Assembly (NCBI GenBank): GCA_016789265.1
Contig: JAEUQK010000018.1
Coordinates: forward strand, 235,543 to 299,542
DNA length: 64,000 bases
Reading direction: 5' to 3'
Source: Blastocatellia bacterium
GTDB taxonomy: Bacteria; Acidobacteriota; Blastocatellia; Pyrinomonadales; Pyrinomonadaceae
Shown here: positions 26,650-35,505 of the stretch, in pieces
Layout of the letters: every line of letters begins with the position of its first letter
How positions within the stretch are numbered: the first letter of the stretch is position 1
Position numbers and translations under genes: made by a program
The notes under the pieces: model-generated
Seen by the model: the letters and a program-made list of their open reading frames with translations, nothing else
What the model was told of the DNA's origin: nothing
Database searches by the model: none

Positions 26650-27825
26650 ATGAAAGAAGCAGTTATTGTATCGGCCGTGCGTACGGCCGGCGGAAAGGCG
26701 CCGAAAGGCACGCTGAAGAACACGCGTTCGGATGAACTGGGTGCGGCCGCGATAAAGGAGGCGGTTGCACGGGCAGGCGTCGATCTGTCGCTAATCGACG
26801 ACGTAATAATGGGCTGCGCGTTTCCCGAGGCGTCGCAGGGAATGAACGTCGCGCGGACGGCTGCGATCCTTGCCGGGTTGCCGGTCGAAACATCGGCAAT
26901 GACGGTCAATCGTTATTGCTCGTCGGGCCTGCAAACGATAGCGATCGCTGCCGAGAGGATAATGTCTGGTGGTGCCGAAGCGATCGTTGCTGGCGGGCTC
27001 GAATCGATGACGGCGATACCGATGGGCGGCAATACGTTTCGCCCAAATCCGCACCTGGCGGAAACGTATCCTGATTATTACCTGAACATGGGCTTGACGG
27101 CTGAAAATCTTGCCCGCAAATATGAGATCACGCGCGAACAGGCAGACGAATTCTCGATGCAGTCGCACCTCAAGGCCGCGGCGGCGATCACGGCGGGGAA
27201 TTTCAAAGACGAGATCGTACCCGTGAACGTCCGTATCGATGAGACCGACGAAAAAGGGCGCGTACGCAGTAAGGAGGTCGTTTTCGACACGGACGAAGGC
27301 GTCCGGGCCGATACCTCGATGGAGGGTCTCGCGAAACTCAGGCCTGCGTTTCACGCAAACGGCACAGTAACGGCCGGAAACTCGTCGCAGATGACCGACG
27401 GTGCAGCCGCAACGGTCGTGATGTCGGCGGACAAGGCTAAAGAACTCGGGTTGACGCCGCTGGCTCGTTTCGTTTCGTTCGCGACCGCCGGATGCCTGCC
27501 TGAGGAAATGGGCATCGGGCCGGTCTATGCGATCCCGAAGGCGCTTAAGCTGGCGGGCCTCACGCTTGACCAGATCGACGTCATCGAGCTGAATGAGGCC
27601 TTTGCCGCTCAGGGGCTTTCGGTTATGAAAGTGTTGGAGATGGACCCGTCAAAGGTCAACGTAAACGGCGGTGCGGTTGCTCTCGGGCATCCGCTCGGGT
27701 GTACGGGTGCAAAGCTGACCGCAACGCTGCTGCAGGAACTCAAGCGCCGCAACGCAAAATACGGCATGGTCACAATGTGCGTCGGCGGAGGCATGGGCGC
27801 GGCTGGGATCTTCGAGCGCGTCTAG
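26650..27825 (+). CDS. fadA: Acetyl-CoA acyltransferase (3-ketoacyl-CoA thiolase)
   Basis: A 391-residue thiolase that cleaves 3-ketoacyl-CoA to acetyl-CoA and a shortened acyl-CoA, the last step of beta-oxidation. The acyl-accepting Cys is in NRYCSSGLQ, the His in [16 protein letters not shown] and the second Cys in [11 protein letters not shown]. Length and ends are normal. It closes the gene run begun by the FadN-like gene and probably forms the beta-oxidation complex with it. No terminator follows; a hairpin without a T-run lies at 27900. Confidence 0.93.
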   Translation: MKEAVIVSAVRTAGGKAPKGTLKNTRSDELGAAAIKEAVARAGVDLSLIDDVIMGCAFPEASQGMNVARTAAILAGLPVETSAMTVNRYCSSGLQTIAIAAERIMSGGAEAIVAGGLESMTAIPMGGNTFRPNPHLAETYPDYYLNMGLTAENLARKYEITREQADEFSMQSHLKAAAAITAGNFKDEIVPVNVRIDETDEKGRVRSKEVVFDTDEGVRADTSMEGLAKLRPAFHANGTVTAGNSSQMTDGAAATVVMSADKAKELGLTPLARFVSFATAGCLPEEMGIGPVYAIPKALKLAGLTLDQIDVIELNEAFAAQGLSVMKVLEMDPSKVNVNGGAVALGHPLGCTGAKLTATLLQELKRRNAKYGMVTMCVGGGMGAAGIFERV

Positions 27826-27899
27826 CAAGAATCCGTAGGTACATTCGACTTTGGGCGGTCTTGCCAGTCGTTATACGTCGTTGGCGATCCGCTGTGATA

Positions 27900-27927
27900 T
27901 GCCCTGTGCGCAGAATCGCATGGGGCA
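27900..27927. other. Hairpin between thiolase and alkaline phosphatase genes
   Basis: TGCCCTGTGCG and CGCATGGGGCA form an 11-bp stem with two G-T wobbles and a 6-base loop. No T-run follows on either strand, so it is not a standard terminator. It may be an RNA-stabilising hairpin or a repeat. The rest of the 27826-27976 gap shows only the phosphatase ribosome binding site. Confidence 0.5.
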
Positions 27928-27976
27928 CGTGGATGAACGGGACGATAATTGCAGAGGGCGACTTTGGAGGTTGAAA

Positions 27977-29536
27977 GTGAGAACTACATACAAGCTGGTT
28001 GAACAGGCTTTCCGGCCGGCCGTTGCAGCTGTCGTGCTGTTTGCGCTCGCCGGAGGACCCCTCGGCCAGGCGGTCCAGCCAACTTTTCCCGTCAAGCGTG
28101 TTGAATCGGCCGAAACGTGGCAGCGAGACGGATGGAACAACGTTGACCGGGCAAAACGTGAGAAGATCCGTTCGCGCAAGGCAAAGAACGTTATCCTCTT
28201 CATCGGCGACGGAATGGGAGTTTCGACCTTGACGGCAGCCCGGATCCTTGAGGGCCAAATGCGGGGTGAAAGCGGCGAAGAGAACCGACTCAGCTTCGAG
28301 GAATTCCCGTTCTCGGCGTTGTCAAAAACCTACAGCGTGAATCAACAGACCTCCGATTCCGCACCGACGATGAGCGCCATTATCACGGGCGTCAAGACTA
28401 ACGACGGAATCATCTCAGTAAACCAGAAAGTAGTAAACAGCGACTATCGAACATCTTCCGGCAACGAGGCGAAGACCCTTCTTGAATACGCAGAAGAATC
28501 GGGCCGCTCGACCGGCGTCGTAACGACCGCAAGGCTGACCCACGCCACGCCCGCCGCGTGCTATGCACATACAGCCGACCGCGATTGGGAATCGGACAAG
28601 GACATATTTGGCCAGCGAAAAGATGCCTACGAGGCGAAGTATCCGGACATTGCCCGCCAGTTGATCGAATTCAAGTACGGCGACGGGCTGGAAGTAGCGA
28701 TGGGCGGCGGGCGGCTCAAGTTCATTCCGGATACAATGTCGGACCCGGAATACGCGAACCGAAAGGGCGACCGGATGGACGGGCGAAACCTGACGGCGGA
28801 ATGGATGGCGAAACCCGGCGCGGCGTTCGTCTGGAACAAACGCCAGTTCGACGCGCTGGATCCAAAACGCGATAAGCATGTCTTAGGGCTTTTCGAGCCT
28901 TCGCACATGCAGTACGAGACCGACCGAGCCCGCGACTCTGCAGGCGAACCATCTCTCTCTGAGATGACGTCAAAGGCGATGGACCTGCTTTCTACGAACA
29001 AGAAGGGCTACTTTCTGATGGTTGAAGGCGGGCGTATCGATCACGGCCATCATGCCGGAAACGCCTATCGGGCGCTTCGCGAGGCGATCGCGCTTTCGGA
29101 CGCGGTGCGGACCGCCGTCCGACGAGTCGATCTGGACGAAACGCTGATCATAGTCACGGCTGACCACAGCCATACGCTGTTCATACAGGGTTACCCGGCG
29201 CGCGGCAACAATATCCTTGGCCTTGTCCGCCAGATCGGCGCGGGCGGCGAACCGACTCCTGACTACGCGGTGGATCGTGACCGAAAGCCCTACACGACCC
29301 TGGGATATGCCAACGGGCCCGGTGCACGAGCGGCACAAAGGCCTGAATTGACCCAACAGACGGTCTTAGCGCCCGACTATAAACAGGAGTCCAACATACC
29401 GAAGAGCGACGAAACCCATGGCGGCGAGGACGTTGCGGTCTTTGCGATCGGCGCAAACGCCCACTTGATACGCGGTTCGATGGAACAGAACTGGATATTT
29501 TATATTATGGCCGACGCGTTGCGACTTGCACGCTGA
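27977..29536 (+). CDS. Alkaline phosphatase
   Basis: A 519-residue periplasmic phosphomonoesterase. The metal-binding VILFIGDGMGVS, the nucleophile Ser in TSDSAPTMSA, the EGGRIDHGHHAGNAY segment and the late TADHSHT all match the PhoA-type family. The N-terminus from GTG 27977 (VRTTYKLVEQ, then AVAAVVLFALAGG) is a signal peptide. The GTG has GGAGG six bases upstream; the frame's earlier start at 27851 has none. There is no recognisable Pho box, though none could be excluded by eye. It lies between the thiolase and the acyl-CoA dehydrogenase, which has its own promoter. Confidence 0.9.
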   Translation: MRTTYKLVEQAFRPAVAAVVLFALAGGPLGQAVQPTFPVKRVESAETWQRDGWNNVDRAKREKIRSRKAKNVILFIGDGMGVSTLTAARILEGQMRGESGEENRLSFEEFPFSALSKTYSVNQQTSDSAPTMSAIITGVKTNDGIISVNQKVVNSDYRTSSGNEAKTLLEYAEESGRSTGVVTTARLTHATPAACYAHTADRDWESDKDIFGQRKDAYEAKYPDIARQLIEFKYGDGLEVAMGGGRLKFIPDTMSDPEYANRKGDRMDGRNLTAEWMAKPGAAFVWNKRQFDALDPKRDKHVLGLFEPSHMQYETDRARDSAGEPSLSEMTSKAMDLLSTNKKGYFLMVEGGRIDHGHHAGNAYRALREAIALSDAVRTAVRRVDLDETLIIVTADHSHTLFIQGYPARGNNILGLVRQIGAGGEPTPDYAVDRDRKPYTTLGYANGPGARAAQRPELTQQTVLAPDYKQESNIPKSDETHGGEDVAVFAIGANAHLIRGSMEQNWIFYIMADALRLAR

Positions 29537-29551
29537 GGCCAAACAGATTTC

Positions 29552-29581
29552 TTGACTGAATGAACATTCATTCAGTATAAT
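29552..29581 (+). promoter_or_regulatory. Promoter with FadR-type operator (site 2)
   Basis: -35 TTGACT (29552-29557) and -10 TATAAT (29576-29581) are separated by 18 bases. The operator CTGAATGAACATTCATTCAG (29556-29575) is identical to site 1 in sequence and in its position relative to the promoter. Two copies of the same 20 bases in front of two beta-oxidation genes support a shared repressor. Confidence 0.88.
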
Positions 29582-29616
29582 ATTTGGACGAGATCCCGCT
29601 AGGAGCCTAAGTTAAA

Positions 29617-31392
29617 ATGGACGCAAAAATGGCAAAGGAATACATGAAAGGCGGAGAGTTTTTGATCGCCGAGACTGCAGATATTTTCACGCCCGAAGAT
29701 TTCACTGACGAGCACCGCATGATCGGCGATACATGCCGCGAATACATCGACAACGAGGTGGTTCCAAATCTTCCTGCACTGGAGGGACACGCTTGGGAAT
29801 TGGCACGTGAACTTCTGAAGAAGGCCGGAGACCTCGGACTTTTGGGTGCAAACGTGCCCGAAGAATACGGCGGCACCGCCCTTGATCAGACGTCGGGGGT
29901 CATCATTGCAGAAATGGTCGGCCGCGGCAGCGGGTTTGGTTCGACCTACGGAGCCCAGACCTCGATCGGCCTGCTTCCGATACTCTATTGGGGCAGCGAA
30001 GAACTCAAAAATGAATGGATCCCGAAGATCATCTCAGGCGAGGCCGTTTCCGCTTATTGCTTGACCGAATCAAGTTCCGGATCCGACGCTCTCGGCGCTA
30101 AGTGCATCGCCAAACTTTCCGAGGACGGCCAGCACTGGATCCTGAACGGCGAGAAAATGTGGATAACCAACGGCGGTTTCGCCGATGTTTATCTCGTGTT
30201 TGCAAAGGTCGACGGTGAAAAGGACAAGTTCTCCTGTTTCCTGGTACCGCGTTCCGAGAACTGCAAACCTGGTGGGGAAGAACACAAACTCGGGATCAAA
30301 TCGTCCTCGACTACTGCGGTCATATTATCTGATGCCAAGATCCCAGTCGGCAACCTAATAGGAAGCGTGGGAGACGGTGCAAAGATCGCTTTTAACGTTC
30401 TCAACGTCGGCCGCTTCAAACTCGGTGCCTCGGTAACAGGCGGTGCAAAACTTGCGATCCACGAGGCTGTCCGCTACGCGAACGAGCGGCATCAGTTTAA
30501 TAAACCGATCTCGTCGTTCGGAGCGATCAAGCATAAACTTGCGGAGATGGCGATCCGCACTTGGGTATCGGAATCGATTACGTATCGGACCGTTGGAATG
30601 ATAGACGCATTGATCGGTGACGGTGCGGATAGTGAGAAAAAGCTACAGTCGATCGAGGAGTATGCGGTCGAGTCTTCGATCAACAAGGTCGCGTGTTCAG
30701 AGGCTCTTGACTTCGTCGTAGATGAAATGGTCCAGATCTATGGCGGATACGGTTATTCGGCCGATTACCCGGCCGAGAAGGCCTACCGCGATTCGCGCAT
30801 CAATCGGATCTTCGAAGGTACGAATGAGATCAACCGGATGCTCATCCCCGGCCAGTTGATGAAACGTGCGATGAAGGGAAAGATCGGCTTGTTGCAAGCC
30901 GCAAAGGCGCTTCAGGACGAGATACTCAATCCGCAGATGTCATTCGATGAGGACACGGGCGTCCTCGCCGCGGAGACGAAGCTTGCGCAAAACGCAAAGA
31001 AGGTCGCATTGATGGTCCTAGGGACTGCCGCTCAAAAATACATGATGGGACTAAGCGAGCAACAGGAAGTGTTGATCAACTGTGCAGACATCATCATGGA
31101 TGCCTATCAGATGGAGACCGCGATCCTTCGGGCGAAAAAGCTTGCGGAAAAGAATGGCGAAGAGGCGGCGGCACGATACATTGATATGGCATCGGTCTTT
31201 TGCAACGATGCGATCCAGCGTGTCGAAGCCAAGGCAAAGAACACCATAGCTGCAATTGCCGAGGGCGACGAAGGACGCACGTTACTTGTTGCACTGAAAC
31301 GATTTACAAAGAACAATTCGCCCGTCAACACGATCGCGGCACGTCAGCGTATTGCCGAGGTCATGATACAGGCTAACGCATATACCTATTGA
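29617..31392 (+). CDS. fadE: Acyl-CoA dehydrogenase
   Basis: A 591-residue FAD-dependent enzyme for the first oxidation of acyl-CoA. It shows the substrate/FAD segments YCLTESSSGSDA and WITNGGFADVY, the catalytic-base region RIFEGTNEINR and a longer C-terminal helical extension after residue 430 that is typical of the FadE/very-long-chain branch. Electrons would pass to ETF. It has its own promoter with a FadR-type operator and a terminator, so it is a single-gene unit coregulated with fadN. Confidence 0.92.
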   Translation: MDAKMAKEYMKGGEFLIAETADIFTPEDFTDEHRMIGDTCREYIDNEVVPNLPALEGHAWELARELLKKAGDLGLLGANVPEEYGGTALDQTSGVIIAEMVGRGSGFGSTYGAQTSIGLLPILYWGSEELKNEWIPKIISGEAVSAYCLTESSSGSDALGAKCIAKLSEDGQHWILNGEKMWITNGGFADVYLVFAKVDGEKDKFSCFLVPRSENCKPGGEEHKLGIKSSSTTAVILSDAKIPVGNLIGSVGDGAKIAFNVLNVGRFKLGASVTGGAKLAIHEAVRYANERHQFNKPISSFGAIKHKLAEMAIRTWVSESITYRTVGMIDALIGDGADSEKKLQSIEEYAVESSINKVACSEALDFVVDEMVQIYGGYGYSADYPAEKAYRDSRINRIFEGTNEINRMLIPGQLMKRAMKGKIGLLQAAKALQDEILNPQMSFDEDTGVLAAETKLAQNAKKVALMVLGTAAQKYMMGLSEQQEVLINCADIIMDAYQMETAILRAKKLAEKNGEEAAARYIDMASVFCNDAIQRVEAKAKNTIAAIAEGDEGRTLLVALKRFTKNNSPVNTIAARQRIAEVMIQANAYTY

Positions 31393-31421
31393 GGTAAGGT
31401 CTTCACAAGACATCTTTCCAG

Positions 31422-31452
31422 GCCGTCATTCTAATTCGGATGGCGGCTTTTT
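31422..31452 (+). terminator. Rho-independent terminator after fadE
   Basis: GCCGTCAT (31422-31429) pairs with ATGGCGGC (31440-31447) with one wobble, and is followed by TTTTT. It separates fadE from the ilv promoter 22 bases later. Confidence 0.82.
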
Positions 31453-31468
31453 CGTCTTCAAATACTAG

Positions 31469-31498
31469 TTGACACGGTATAAATAAATGTCATATTCT
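31469..31498 (+). promoter_or_regulatory. Promoter of the ilv operon
   Basis: -35 TTGACA (31469-31474, consensus) and -10 TATTCT (31493-31498, 4 of 6) are separated by 18 bases, the same spacing as the two fad promoters. Transcription would start about 31505 and include the leader peptide. A second A/T-rich TATAAA (31479) is too close to the -35 to serve. Confidence 0.65.
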
Positions 31499-31515
31499 TA
31501 GGAAGAAGAAAACGT

Positions 31516-31629
31516 ATGCTAATACATCTGAATGGAGTGGGGGAGTTCATCAAGGTATTATTCAGCCGTTCAGTAAACGTGTTTTTGATTATTGGCATTA
31601 TTCATACCGTCATTATTCCTGAAGGATAA
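31516..31629 (+). CDS. ilvL: ilv leader peptide, 37 residues
   Basis: ATG 31516 opens a 37-codon frame ending at TAA 31627, preceded by AGGAAG 10 bases upstream. It contains eight Ile, five Val and four Leu, 17 of 37 residues, with three Ile-Ile doublets near the end (the segment FLIIGIIHTVIIPEG). Ile is read by ATT in these doublets, while ATC is the usual Ile codon in nearby genes. The peptide probably has no function of its own: a ribosome short of charged Ile, Val or Leu tRNA would stall here and change the RNA fold downstream. It ends within the first hairpin of the attenuator. The name is by analogy with enterobacterial ilvL. Confidence 0.78.
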   Translation: MLIHLNGVGEFIKVLFSRSVNVFLIIGIIHTVIIPEG

Positions 31630-31696
31630 TGCACTCTGACACGTTTTGCAGGTCAAAGGTCATTATCCGGAAAAAGGGTAATGGCTTTTTTATTTT
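31611..31696 (+). promoter_or_regulatory. Transcription attenuator of the ilv operon
   Basis: Four segments can pair in two ways. Segment 1 (31611-31619, CATTATTCC) pairs with segment 2 (31624-31631, GGATAATG), 8 bp with one bulged base, loop TGAA. Segment 3 (31655-31668, AAAGGTCATTATCC) pairs with segment 4 (31676-31689), a 14-bp stem with three wobbles, followed by a T-run ending TTTTTTATTTT (31686-31696): a Rho-independent terminator. Segment 2 can instead pair perfectly over 8 bp with segment 3 (31661-31668), the antiterminator. A ribosome stalled on the Ile doublets would cover segment 1 and free segment 2, allowing readthrough into ilvB. The T-run ends 17 bases before the ilvB ATG. Confidence 0.8.
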
Positions 31697-31712
31697 CAAT
31701 TCAAAATAGCCA

Positions 31713-33464
31713 ATGGATGTTTCACCACAAGTAAGGATCGCCGCAGGGCCTGCGCCTCAGGCCAAATCAGGATCCGAAAAGATCCGAGGTGCCGAGATAT
31801 TGATCCGCGGAATGATCGCAAATGGGGTCGATACGATCTTCGGGCTGCCGGGCGGAGCGGTGCTCCATATCTACGACGAGCTGTGGCGATACCGTGAGGA
31901 GACAACGCATTATCTTGTTCGTCATGAACAGGGTGCTGTCCACGCAGCGGAAGGATATGCTCGAGCAACGGGTAAGGTCGGCGTGGCGTTAGTAACCTCT
32001 GGCCCGGGTGCTACAAACGCAGTGACCGGAATCGCAACGGCTTACATGGACTCTATCCCGCTCGTGGTGATAACCGGCCAGGTTCCAACTGCGATGATCG
32101 GGACGGACGCGTTTCAGGAAGTCGATACTTTTGGCATAACCATTCCGATCGTAAAGCATAGTTACCTCGTCAGAAATGTCGAGGAACTGGGATCGATCGT
32201 AAATGAGGCTTTCTATCTCGCTCAGGACGGTAAACCCGGCCCCGTCGTGATCGATATCCCGAAGGATGTGACGGCACAGTTGGCCAATTATCAGGATGAT
32301 CGCGGTGTGACGTTCGACACAAGGATTGACCACAAAGCACCTACTCGTGAGGTGGTGGAGACAACTGTCGAAAAACTATTGGCCGCGCAGCGTCCGGTGT
32401 TTTACGTTGGCGGCGGCGTGGTGTCGGCGAACGCCGCAAACGAACTACTCGCAGTAGTCGAGAAGTTAAACGCGCCGGTCACGCCCACACTTATGGGTCT
32501 TGGCGCCTTTCCTTCGGCTCATCCTCAATGCCTCGGAATGCTAGGGATGCACGGCACATATTCGGCTAATCTTGCGGTGGCTGAAAGCGACCTCCTGATC
32601 GCCATAGGCGTCAGATTTGATGATCGTGTAACAGGAAAGCTGAACACGTTCGCGCCTGTAGCCGAGGTGATCCATATCGATGTTGACGCTTCTAACATCG
32701 GCAAACTGCGCAAGCCGCAGATCCCGGTCGTTGCTGACGCAAAACAGGCGCTGGCGGCGATATACGCGAAGTTGTCACAAACGACGATCGATGCCGAAAA
32801 ACTTGGTGCTTGGTGGTCAAAGATTCGTCGATGGCAGACTGAGGTGCCGCTTGCCTGCGAGTATTCTGACACGGAGATCAAACCGCAGCAGGTTATCGAA
32901 ACGTTGTACGAAGTGACCGATGGCAATGCGGTCATCGTTACAGACGTCGGACAGCATCAGATGTGGGCGGCTCAATTCTATCCCTTTAAGCGAAGCCGGC
33001 AATGGCTGACGAGCGGCGGGCTGGGGACGATGGGCTTCGGGCTTCCGGCTGCAATGGGAGCGCAGATCGCGCTGCCGGACGAAACCGTTGTGGCAGTGGT
33101 CGGGGATGGTGGTTTTCAAATGACCAACCAGGAGATCATCACCGCTATACAATACAACGTCCCGCTGAAGGTACTCATTATGAACAACGGATATTTAGGA
33201 ATGGTCCGGCAATGGCAGGAGATGTTTTACGACCGAGCCTATTCCGAAGTCGATCTATCGGTATCGCCGGATTTTGTGAAGTTGGCCGAGGCCTATGGGG
33301 CCATAGGACTGAGGGCATCACACCCATCTGAGCTCAAAGAGGTATTGCATGAAGGGCTTGAGTTTGACGGCGTCGCGATCATGGACATCGTTGTGACAAA
33401 GGAAGAGAACGTCTTCCCGATCGTGCCTGCCGGCGGTGAATCCAGAAACATGATCCTGAAGTAA
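31713..33464 (+). CDS. ilvB: Acetolactate synthase, large catalytic subunit
   Basis: A 583-residue ThDP enzyme that makes 2-acetolactate or 2-aceto-2-hydroxybutyrate, the first common step of Val/Leu/Ile synthesis. The catalytic Glu is in VRHEQGAVHAAEGYARATG, an FAD/quinone-like middle domain follows, and the ThDP motif runs from VGDGGFQMTNQE to MNNGYLGMVRQWQ. No clear ribosome binding site precedes ATG 31713, which lies 17 bases after the attenuator T-run. Its stop is followed after one base by ilvN. It is the first structural gene of the attenuator-controlled operon. Confidence 0.96.
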   Translation: MDVSPQVRIAAGPAPQAKSGSEKIRGAEILIRGMIANGVDTIFGLPGGAVLHIYDELWRYREETTHYLVRHEQGAVHAAEGYARATGKVGVALVTSGPGATNAVTGIATAYMDSIPLVVITGQVPTAMIGTDAFQEVDTFGITIPIVKHSYLVRNVEELGSIVNEAFYLAQDGKPGPVVIDIPKDVTAQLANYQDDRGVTFDTRIDHKAPTREVVETTVEKLLAAQRPVFYVGGGVVSANAANELLAVVEKLNAPVTPTLMGLGAFPSAHPQCLGMLGMHGTYSANLAVAESDLLIAIGVRFDDRVTGKLNTFAPVAEVIHIDVDASNIGKLRKPQIPVVADAKQALAAIYAKLSQTTIDAEKLGAWWSKIRRWQTEVPLACEYSDTEIKPQQVIETLYEVTDGNAVIVTDVGQHQMWAAQFYPFKRSRQWLTSGGLGTMGFGLPAAMGAQIALPDETVVAVVGDGGFQMTNQEIITAIQYNVPLKVLIMNNGYLGMVRQWQEMFYDRAYSEVDLSVSPDFVKLAEAYGAIGLRASHPSELKEVLHEGLEFDGVAIMDIVVTKEENVFPIVPAGGESRNMILK

Positions 33465-33465
33465 T

Positions 33466-33984
33466 ATGCGACATACGATCTCAATAACAGTTGCTAACGA
33501 GGCGGGGGAACTTTCGCGAATCGTCGGATTGTTTTCTGCACGCGGTTACAACATCGAGACAATATCTGTCGGAAAAACGCTTGACCAGAAATGGTCGAAG
33601 GCAACGATCGTGACCTGCGGCGATGAGGCAACCATCGAACAGATCGTAAAGCAGTGTGCCCGACTCGCACGCGTTAAGGAAGTCAAAGCAGTTACGACGC
33701 TTCCCCATATTGAGCGGGAAATGGCGCTCATCGATGTTTCTGTAAAGGCGGGCGACGAGCGTCAAGAGGTAATGAGCCTGGTAAACATCTTTCGCGCGAA
33801 GGTTGTCGACATCTCTCACGAAAAGATGATCTTGGAATTGTCGGGAACGCAGGAAAAGGTCGATACGTTTATTGAGATGCTCAGCCCCATGGCGGTAAAT
33901 GAGGTGACTAGAAGCGGATGCGTCGCGATCAATAGGCTCTCGCCGCTTGAGGATTCTGTGAAAGGACTGCAGTACGCTGCCTAA
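33466..33984 (+). CDS. ilvN: Acetolactate synthase, small regulatory subunit
   Basis: A 172-residue subunit that activates IlvB and gives valine feedback sensitivity. The N-terminal ACT domain starts HTISITVANEAGELSRIVGL with the RGYNIETISVG loop; the C-terminal IlvN domain ends normally. Length is typical of IlvH. It begins one base after the ilvB stop. Confidence 0.94.
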   Translation: MRHTISITVANEAGELSRIVGLFSARGYNIETISVGKTLDQKWSKATIVTCGDEATIEQIVKQCARLARVKEVKAVTTLPHIEREMALIDVSVKAGDERQEVMSLVNIFRAKVVDISHEKMILELSGTQEKVDTFIEMLSPMAVNEVTRSGCVAINRLSPLEDSVKGLQYAA

Positions 33985-34022
33985 TGTTCGAAAAGTTTGT
34001 ATTCAAAAATTCGAGGAAATAG

Positions 34023-35042
<1,020 letters not shown>

Positions 35043-35050
35043 GTGTTGAT

Positions 35051-35425
35051 ATGAGATTCTACGATCTGAACAAACTGGACGGCGACGCCGTCAACCCTCG
35101 TTATTCTCGTAAGGCGGTTTACGGAGATTCGGTGAGCGTGGCAAAACTTGAGGTCATGAAAGGCGAGGTGACACAGCCCCATTCCCATAACACCGAGGAG
35201 ATGATATTTGTGCTAAAGGGTGCATGGCTTTTCCATCTTCCTGATGTGGACGTGCTTGTGGAAGATAACCAGATACTATCCATTCCCGCAGGCGTCATGC
35301 ATTCCTCTGAGGTTATCGAAGACACTATCGCTATCGATATTTGTTCCAACCACCGGACTGACTGGCGTTCCGGCCAGGATCGGATTCTCCACACAAATCC
35401 CGAACAGTTTCTCTGGGCCGTTTAG
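35051..35425 (+). CDS. Small cupin-domain protein
   Basis: A 124-residue single-domain cupin. Motif 1 is PHSHNTEEMIFVLKGAW with its metal-binding His/His/Glu, and motif 2 is IPAGVMHSSEV with the third His. Metal-binding is therefore likely; the reaction is unknown. It is eight bases after ilvC and before ilvE in the same transcript, so it may have a role in branched-chain amino acid metabolism, but no family member with that role is known to me. Confidence 0.8.
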   Translation: MRFYDLNKLDGDAVNPRYSRKAVYGDSVSVAKLEVMKGEVTQPHSHNTEEMIFVLKGAWLFHLPDVDVLVEDNQILSIPAGVMHSSEVIEDTIAIDICSNHRTDWRSGQDRILHTNPEQFLWAV

Positions 35426-35505
35426 CCTGAGACAGATGTTTGGAACGAGATGCGGTCGTCGCAAATGCGGCGTCCTTGGATTTCTATTTTTTGAAGAACG
35501 GTGTT

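Noticed and set aside
31479..31484. TATAAA as -10 of the ilv promoter
   Set aside because: It lies four bases after the TTGACA -35; the spacing is impossible, and TATTCT at 31493 with 18 bp is preferred.
31500..31712. T-box riboswitch as an alternative for the ilv leader
   Set aside because: No T-box-like conserved bulge or specifier loop is visible; the leader frame rich in Ile/Val/Leu with exclusive hairpins explains the region better.
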